Of a stretch of 64,000 nucleotides of DNA, positions 60,556 to 64,000 are shown piece after piece. Positions within the stretch are counted from its first letter, which is position 1; each line of letters opens with the position of its first letter. The notes beneath the pieces are model-generated. The model searched no databases. It was not told where the DNA came from and saw nothing but the letters and a program-made list of their open reading frames with translations. The stretch is from Kribbella catacumbae DSM 19601 (GTDB lineage Bacteria > Actinomycetota > Actinomycetes > Propionibacteriales > Kribbellaceae). The translations under genes were made by a program, and so were the position numbers. The stretch spans positions 31,455-95,454 of the forward strand of contig NZ_AQUZ01000034.1 in the NCBI RefSeq assembly GCF_000372465.1, read 5' to 3'.

Positions 60556-60690
60556 GTTAACGACCTTGGCTCGAGGAAACCGTTGCCACCAGCATTGTTG
60601 ATCACGACGTCGACCCGTTCGAACTCCTGCCTGACAAAGTCGGCAGCGCCACGGGCTCCCTGCGGGTCGCTGAGATCACCGGTTGTACCA
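60556..60690 (-). pseudogene. short-chain dehydrogenase/reductase fragment
   Basis: The minus strand reads GDLSDPQGARGAADFVRQEF and RVDVVINNAGGNGFLEPRSL, the cofactor-Asp to NNAG segment of a classical SDR. Both the N-terminal TGxxxGIG loop and the Ser-Tyr-Lys part are missing. Confidence 0.65.
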
Positions 60691-60847
60691 CCGATCCCCG
60701 GTCCCTCCACCGCTGATCACAACAACAAGGGTCATACAGCCGATCCTATGAGCCGCCGCGGCGGCCCCCGCTGCCGTATCCAGCTAGCCTGGACATCTGA
60801 GACGAGTTGGGATCGACGAAGGGCTCGTGCGGGAAGGGTCGGCGTGC

Positions 60848-61903
60848 TTATGCTGACTGGCCGGTGGAGGCGGACGGCAGGATCGCGGCGAGTCTCGGCG
60901 CCAGCCGCGATCCGATCAGCCGGTAGCCCTCGGCGTTGGGGTGCACGTCGTCGCCGTACAGCGCCAGCGCCTCGGTCTCCGACAGGATCGTCCGGCCGTC
61001 GATCAGGTGCAGAGCGTGATCACCGCGGTCGATCAGCGCCTGGACTCCCAGCGACACGCAGCTCCGGACATCCTCCAGGGTCAGGCCCACGCCGTTCGCA
61101 CGCCCTTCTCGCTTGGGTGCCAGCAGCGGGGTGATCGCGACAATCGGTGTCCGGTGCTGTCGTTCTCGCACGGAGGTCAGAAATGCCTCGACCTGTCCCG
61201 GCAGGGTCCGCCCGCTGAAGCTACCGCCGGTGAAGATGTTGATCCCGATGCAGAGCGAGATGAGATCGGCGGGCGTGTCCCGGATCGCCCTGGCCGCAAC
61301 GGGGTCAAGGTGGCACTCGCCACCGAGGCCGAGAGCAAACGCGTCCCAACTGTTGGCCCGTGCGACCAGGGCGGGCCAGGTCTCCGACGGTCCCGCAGCC
61401 GCTCCGCTCTGAGTGATGGAGCTGCCGTAGGTCGTCCAGCGGACTCCAGGTCGCCGCACTGGCGCGGCCGGCGCGTCGAAGGCGAGCCCGCGGATCGACA
61501 CCTTTCCGAGGTGTGGCAGCCAGACCTCGATTTCGGAGGCAACCCCGGGCAGATCGAGTCGGACCAGTTGCTCACCCTCGTCGACCCGGCCGCGCCAGTG
61601 CAACTCGCCGTCGACCAGTACGTCGATCGACCCGATCGCTGCTTCCGGCACACACTCGCCCCGGATCTCGAGCCGCAACTGTCTCGCTGCGGTACGCCAG
61701 CAGCCGCGCACACCCGCCGGCGTACAGGCTCGGGACCAGAGCGCCGCCGTCGGTGGACGGTTCGCCCGGTCGCCCTCGCCGTGCCACCGAACCAGATCAA
61801 GATTCTCGCCGCGAGGATCGAGCCGCCAGAAGGTGGTCCATCCCTCGCTGTCTGTCGATTGGTGCCGGAATCCTGTCCAGGCAGAGGCCGCTTGGGTAGT
61901 CAC
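60848..61903 (-). CDS. SGNH/GDSL hydrolase with N-terminal beta-domain
   Basis: A 351-residue protein without an obvious signal peptide. GTG 61903 is chosen because AAGGAG precedes it by 6 bases; the frame is open to 61966. The N-terminal ~130 residues are a beta-domain (LDLVRWHGEGDRANRPPTAA, LRLEIRGECVPEAAI, VLVDGELHWRGRVDEGE). The catalytic domain has nucleophile Ser in TTYGSSITQSG, block III-type LCIGINIFTGGSF and Asp-x-x-His in YGDDVHPNAEGY. It may deacylate sugars released by the glycosidases of the locus. It is downstream of the 507-residue protein on the same strand with a hairpin between them. Confidence 0.85.
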   Translation of the reverse strand: MTTQAASAWTGFRHQSTDSEGWTTFWRLDPRGENLDLVRWHGEGDRANRPPTAALWSRACTPAGVRGCWRTAARQLRLEIRGECVPEAAIGSIDVLVDGELHWRGRVDEGEQLVRLDLPGVASEIEVWLPHLGKVSIRGLAFDAPAAPVRRPGVRWTTYGSSITQSGAAAGPSETWPALVARANSWDAFALGLGGECHLDPVAARAIRDTPADLISLCIGINIFTGGSFSGRTLPGQVEAFLTSVRERQHRTPIVAITPLLAPKREGRANGVGLTLEDVRSCVSLGVQALIDRGDHALHLIDGRTILSETEALALYGDDVHPNAEGYRLIGSRLAPRLAAILPSASTGQSA

Positions 61904-61927
61904 GCATACTCCTTGGGACGGTGGAAC

Positions 61928-61956
61928 GCGGCTGGAGCACGAGGTGCTCCAGCCGC
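61928..61956 (-). terminator. hairpin terminator after the 507-residue secreted protein gene
   Basis: GCGGCTGGAGCAC pairs perfectly over 13 bases with GTGCTCCAGCCGC around a GAG loop, 23 bases after the stop codon and 25 before the next start. Confidence 0.75.
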
Positions 61957-61978
61957 CACGGGGCATACTGCCGATGGG

Positions 61979-63502
61979 TCAGATCCAGTAGAACAACAGG
62001 CCGACCGCACCGTTCACGGGTTTGGCCAGGGTGTAACGCTTGGAGCCGATCGAGCTCAGCGCCGGCGAGCTGACTGCGCCTGTAGCCGGGTCGATCATGC
62101 GCAAGTCTCTGGGTTTCCTGCCGCTGGCGGTCAGGTCGAAGGTCAAGGTGATGGTTTGCCGCAGTGCGGTGGACTCGCCGCCAGGACTTGTCCGGCTGGT
62201 GATGTCGTTCTTCGGCCAGCCGGCCGCGTTCAGCACCATGAAGAACGGCGTGTCTGCCGCCGGGAGGTACGAGCCACGTTGCGCTCCGGTCAGTTTCGGG
62301 ATGGGACGGTAGGTGCCGACCAGCACGTCGACAGGACGTCCGCCGTTGACCCCGGCAGGCGGCGAGGTGACCGTCACCGAGGTCAGCAGGGTCCCTGGAT
62401 CCGTGGCCGCGCTGAATGCCGGAATGCCGCTGGCCGGCGTCGGGACCCAGCCGCCGTTGAAGTACTCACCGCGGATGATCCCGGCACTTCGGGTCCGTAG
62501 CCGAGACAGGTAGGGACTGAGGTTGACCCGCATCTTGTTCAGCCGCGCGTACTGCTGGTACTGCGGAGTGAGCGCTCCGGACTCGTCGTGGAGAAGCCAG
62601 ATGGCGTCACCGGCTCTCCACTGGTAGCGGAACATCGACAGCCACTTGCCACCGAGACACCAGGTGACGAATGACGGCATCCACAGCTCCGTTTCCGACG
62701 CAACTCGCGGGCCGGTGAGGTGGTGCCCGGTGCCTTGGCGGTATCCCAGGGTGTACTGGCCGAAGTTGAGCGGTGAACCGCCGTTTCCGTCCAGACCCTC
62801 CAGCGCGAGCCTTCGGATGCGCCAGGTGTCGTTGTACAGCGGAGTGACACTTCCGGCGGGGAAGTGGTGCCGGGTCGTGTCGTAGTAGTAGTGGTCCCAG
62901 GTGAGCAGGTCAGGCTGGACCGCGGCGATAAACGCGCGGTACTGGGAATCGGACCACTGCCCGCTCCACTGGTTCGTGTGGACGAGGGCCTGCGGCGCTT
63001 CCGCCCGCGCCAGCGCCGCCCAGTTCGCAGCGTATTCCTGCATGGCGGTCGAGTAGTGGTCCTCGTCCCCGAGGCAGATCGAGAAGAGGTTGGCGGCGTT
63101 GGCCGCGTGCGTGGTGGTGAGGAACTTCTCGCCGGGGTTGGGGTTACGGGTGATCGCGCCAGCGTGTGGCGCCTTGGCCAAACCCCAGGTGGAACCCTTC
63201 GGAAGGCTGGCCATCAGGGGAGAGTTGTACTGGGGCGGGTCGTAGAACATCGGCAGCGTGAAACCCGCACCGGTGTACTCCGCGGCTGACGGGTAGAACC
63301 GGCCCGGGGTCGCCTCGGCCATCCAGCTCCCGTGCTGCAGGCCCCGCTTGAGGAAGGCGGCGTCAGAGCGGGACAGCTTGGCCGCAGGCGCGGCCCAGGA
63401 CGACTGGCCGTTCGCGGATATCGCCGCGATGGCGACACCACCGGCCGCGGATGCGAGTAGGGTGCGGCGGGACAGACCGCCGTTCGGTTTGTCTGAGGGC
63501 AC
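61979..63502 (-). CDS. twin-arginine secreted protein of unknown family, glycosidase-like
   Basis: A 507-residue exported protein with a twin-arginine signal (LSRRTLLASAAGGVAIAAIS). GTG 63502 has AAGGAG 8 bases upstream. The central ~300 residues are Trp/Tyr-rich and look like a sugar-active barrel: FTLPMFYDPPQYNSPLMASL, SICLGDEDHYSTAMQEYAAN, PDLLTWDHYYYDTTRHHFP and LGGKWLSMFRYQWRAGDAIW. The C-terminal ~170 residues are a beta-sandwich. I do not know this family. Candidate acids are the Asp/Glu in LGDEDHY, the Asp in LTWDHYY and the Glu in VASETELW. It is 33 bases downstream of the fucosidase stop, so they form an operon. Confidence 0.8.
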   Translation of the reverse strand: MPSDKPNGGLSRRTLLASAAGGVAIAAISANGQSSWAAPAAKLSRSDAAFLKRGLQHGSWMAEATPGRFYPSAAEYTGAGFTLPMFYDPPQYNSPLMASLPKGSTWGLAKAPHAGAITRNPNPGEKFLTTTHAANAANLFSICLGDEDHYSTAMQEYAANWAALARAEAPQALVHTNQWSGQWSDSQYRAFIAAVQPDLLTWDHYYYDTTRHHFPAGSVTPLYNDTWRIRRLALEGLDGNGGSPLNFGQYTLGYRQGTGHHLTGPRVASETELWMPSFVTWCLGGKWLSMFRYQWRAGDAIWLLHDESGALTPQYQQYARLNKMRVNLSPYLSRLRTRSAGIIRGEYFNGGWVPTPASGIPAFSAATDPGTLLTSVTVTSPPAGVNGGRPVDVLVGTYRPIPKLTGAQRGSYLPAADTPFFMVLNAAGWPKNDITSRTSPGGESTALRQTITLTFDLTASGRKPRDLRMIDPATGAVSSPALSSIGSKRYTLAKPVNGAVGLLFYWI

Positions 63503-63535
63503 GAGCGTTCTCCTTCGGGTGGGCGGATTTCTCTG

Positions 63536-64000
63536 TCAGGTGAGCGTCATGTCGAAGACTGCGGTGTAGGGACTCCCTCGCTCCGCGGGGACCGAGAGCG
63601 ACATCCCGTTGGCGTGGACCTGGTGATCGATGACTGCGTCGCTGCCGATCAGCCGGACCGCTGCGGGCCCGTCGGGCCCGAGCGGTGAGTCCGAACCGAG
63701 GCCAGGCAAAAGGATCTCGCCCTGCCCCGGGTTGAGGACGAACACGTAGAGATGGTCGTCCCGGGTGGTGAACCGCACCTCGTCGTGTGGATAGGGCGGA
63801 CTGGCCAGCGTGCGTTCGTTGAAATGGCCGCCTGTGTGTTCCTCGGCCCCGGACAGGTCGGCCTGGTCGACGGTCCGGTCTGCGGCCATCGCCGCCAGGT
63901 TGTCTCCGTACACGTGCCACGGTCTGCTGGCGAAGATCGCCTCGGCGTGGGTGCGGACCCAGGCGCCCAGTCCGTCGAGGATCGGGCGATGATCGTCGGG
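63536..64000 (-). CDS. alpha-L-fucosidase GH29, C-terminal part (5' end outside window)
   Basis: The frame is open from the window edge to a stop at 63536-63538, 154 residues visible. The sequence PILDGLGAWVRTHAEAIFAS, RPWHVYGDN and RFTTRDDHLYVFVLNPG is the standard transition from the GH29 barrel to its C-terminal beta-sandwich. It ends VFDMTLT. The catalytic Asp lies outside the window. The enzyme removes terminal alpha-L-fucose from glycoproteins or plant polysaccharides. It is the first visible gene of a minus-strand operon with the 507-residue secreted protein and the SGNH hydrolase. Confidence 0.85.
   Translation of the reverse strand, partial: PDDHRPILDGLGAWVRTHAEAIFASRPWHVYGDNLAAMAADRTVDQADLSGAEEHTGGHFNERTLASPPYPHDEVRFTTRDDHLYVFVLNPGQGEILLPGLGSDSPLGPDGPAAVRLIGSDAVIDHQVHANGMSLSVPAERGSPYTAVFDMTLT

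Larger units (their letters stand above)
60024..60847. other. gene-poor stretch with transposase and dehydrogenase debris
   Basis: No intact gene is supported in this interval. Two scraps are described separately: a possible IS256-type tail (60066-60140) and a short-chain dehydrogenase fragment (60556-60690). The frame at 60285-60482 (ending APGHDLDAHPPA) has no recognisable features and is not called. Confidence 0.5.

Noticed and set aside
1..64000. tRNA, rRNA, CRISPR array, riboswitch or replication origin
   Set aside because: I saw no cloverleaf-like run ending in CCA, no regularly spaced repeats, no dnaA-box cluster and no known riboswitch leader. A dedicated covariance-model search would settle this.

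Overview
The window is GC-rich with G/C-dominated third codon positions. It carries twin-arginine and lipoprotein secretion signals, LacI and GntR regulators, a sugar ABC importer without its own ATPase, and multi-domain secreted hydrolases. This fits a soil actinomycete. The gene repertoire reminds me of Kribbella/Nocardioidaceae, but that is inference; nothing here fixes the genus. I found no rRNA, tRNA or CRISPR array.

Left part (1-17 kb): mostly ordinary chromosomal genes. They are a VOC protein, a cyclic-nucleotide-binding histidine kinase coupled to a response regulator fused to a thioredoxin-reductase-like flavoprotein, a secreted GH18 chitinase, two unknown membrane/lipoproteins, a large secreted subtilisin, an IS630 remnant, a secreted propeller-like protein, an XRE-TPR regulator followed by ilvE, a chloramphenicol-phosphotransferase-like kinase and a GNAT acetyltransferase.

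Middle part (17-29.3 kb): a decaying accessory region. Intact genes are an amidohydrolase lacking one metal-binding His, a GntR regulator, an aldehyde dehydrogenase, a DapA-like aldolase, an FAD oxidoreductase and an OPA-type transporter. They alternate with fragments of an IS3 transposase, ornithine cyclodeaminase (two pieces), hydantoinase B, an MFS transporter, a second aldehyde dehydrogenase, a phosphonoacetate-hydrolase-like enzyme, an alkaline-phosphatase-superfamily enzyme and a LacI sensor domain. The surviving genes suggest former pathways for hydroxyproline or other amino acids and for aminoethylphosphonate.

Right part (29-64 kb): an alpha/beta hydrolase and a small regulator/membrane protein pair, then a coherent peptide and glycan utilisation region. 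It holds a DPP-IV-like S9 peptidase divergent from a five-component (fused ATPase) oligopeptide ABC operon, a TrmB/LuxR-type regulator, and two Xaa-Pro aminopeptidases (M24). A LacI-regulated sugar ABC/GH36 alpha-galactosidase/phosphodiesterase operon follows, then a LysR regulator, a subtilisin, an M60 (glycoprotein-type) metallopeptidase, a PhoD phosphatase, two SGNH esterases, an uncharacterised secreted protein and a GH29 alpha-L-fucosidase running off the end. I infer that this region digests proline-rich glycoproteins: extracellular proteolysis and deglycosylation, import of peptides and sugars, then intracellular cleavage of X-Pro bonds.

Several strong palindromes sit exactly where operators should be: in front of lacI, dpp, the M24 peptidase, and a CebR-box-like site in front of an esterase. 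Decayed duplicates of the locus's own genes (a subtilisin tail and a fucosidase/secreted-protein pair) lie between the intact copies.
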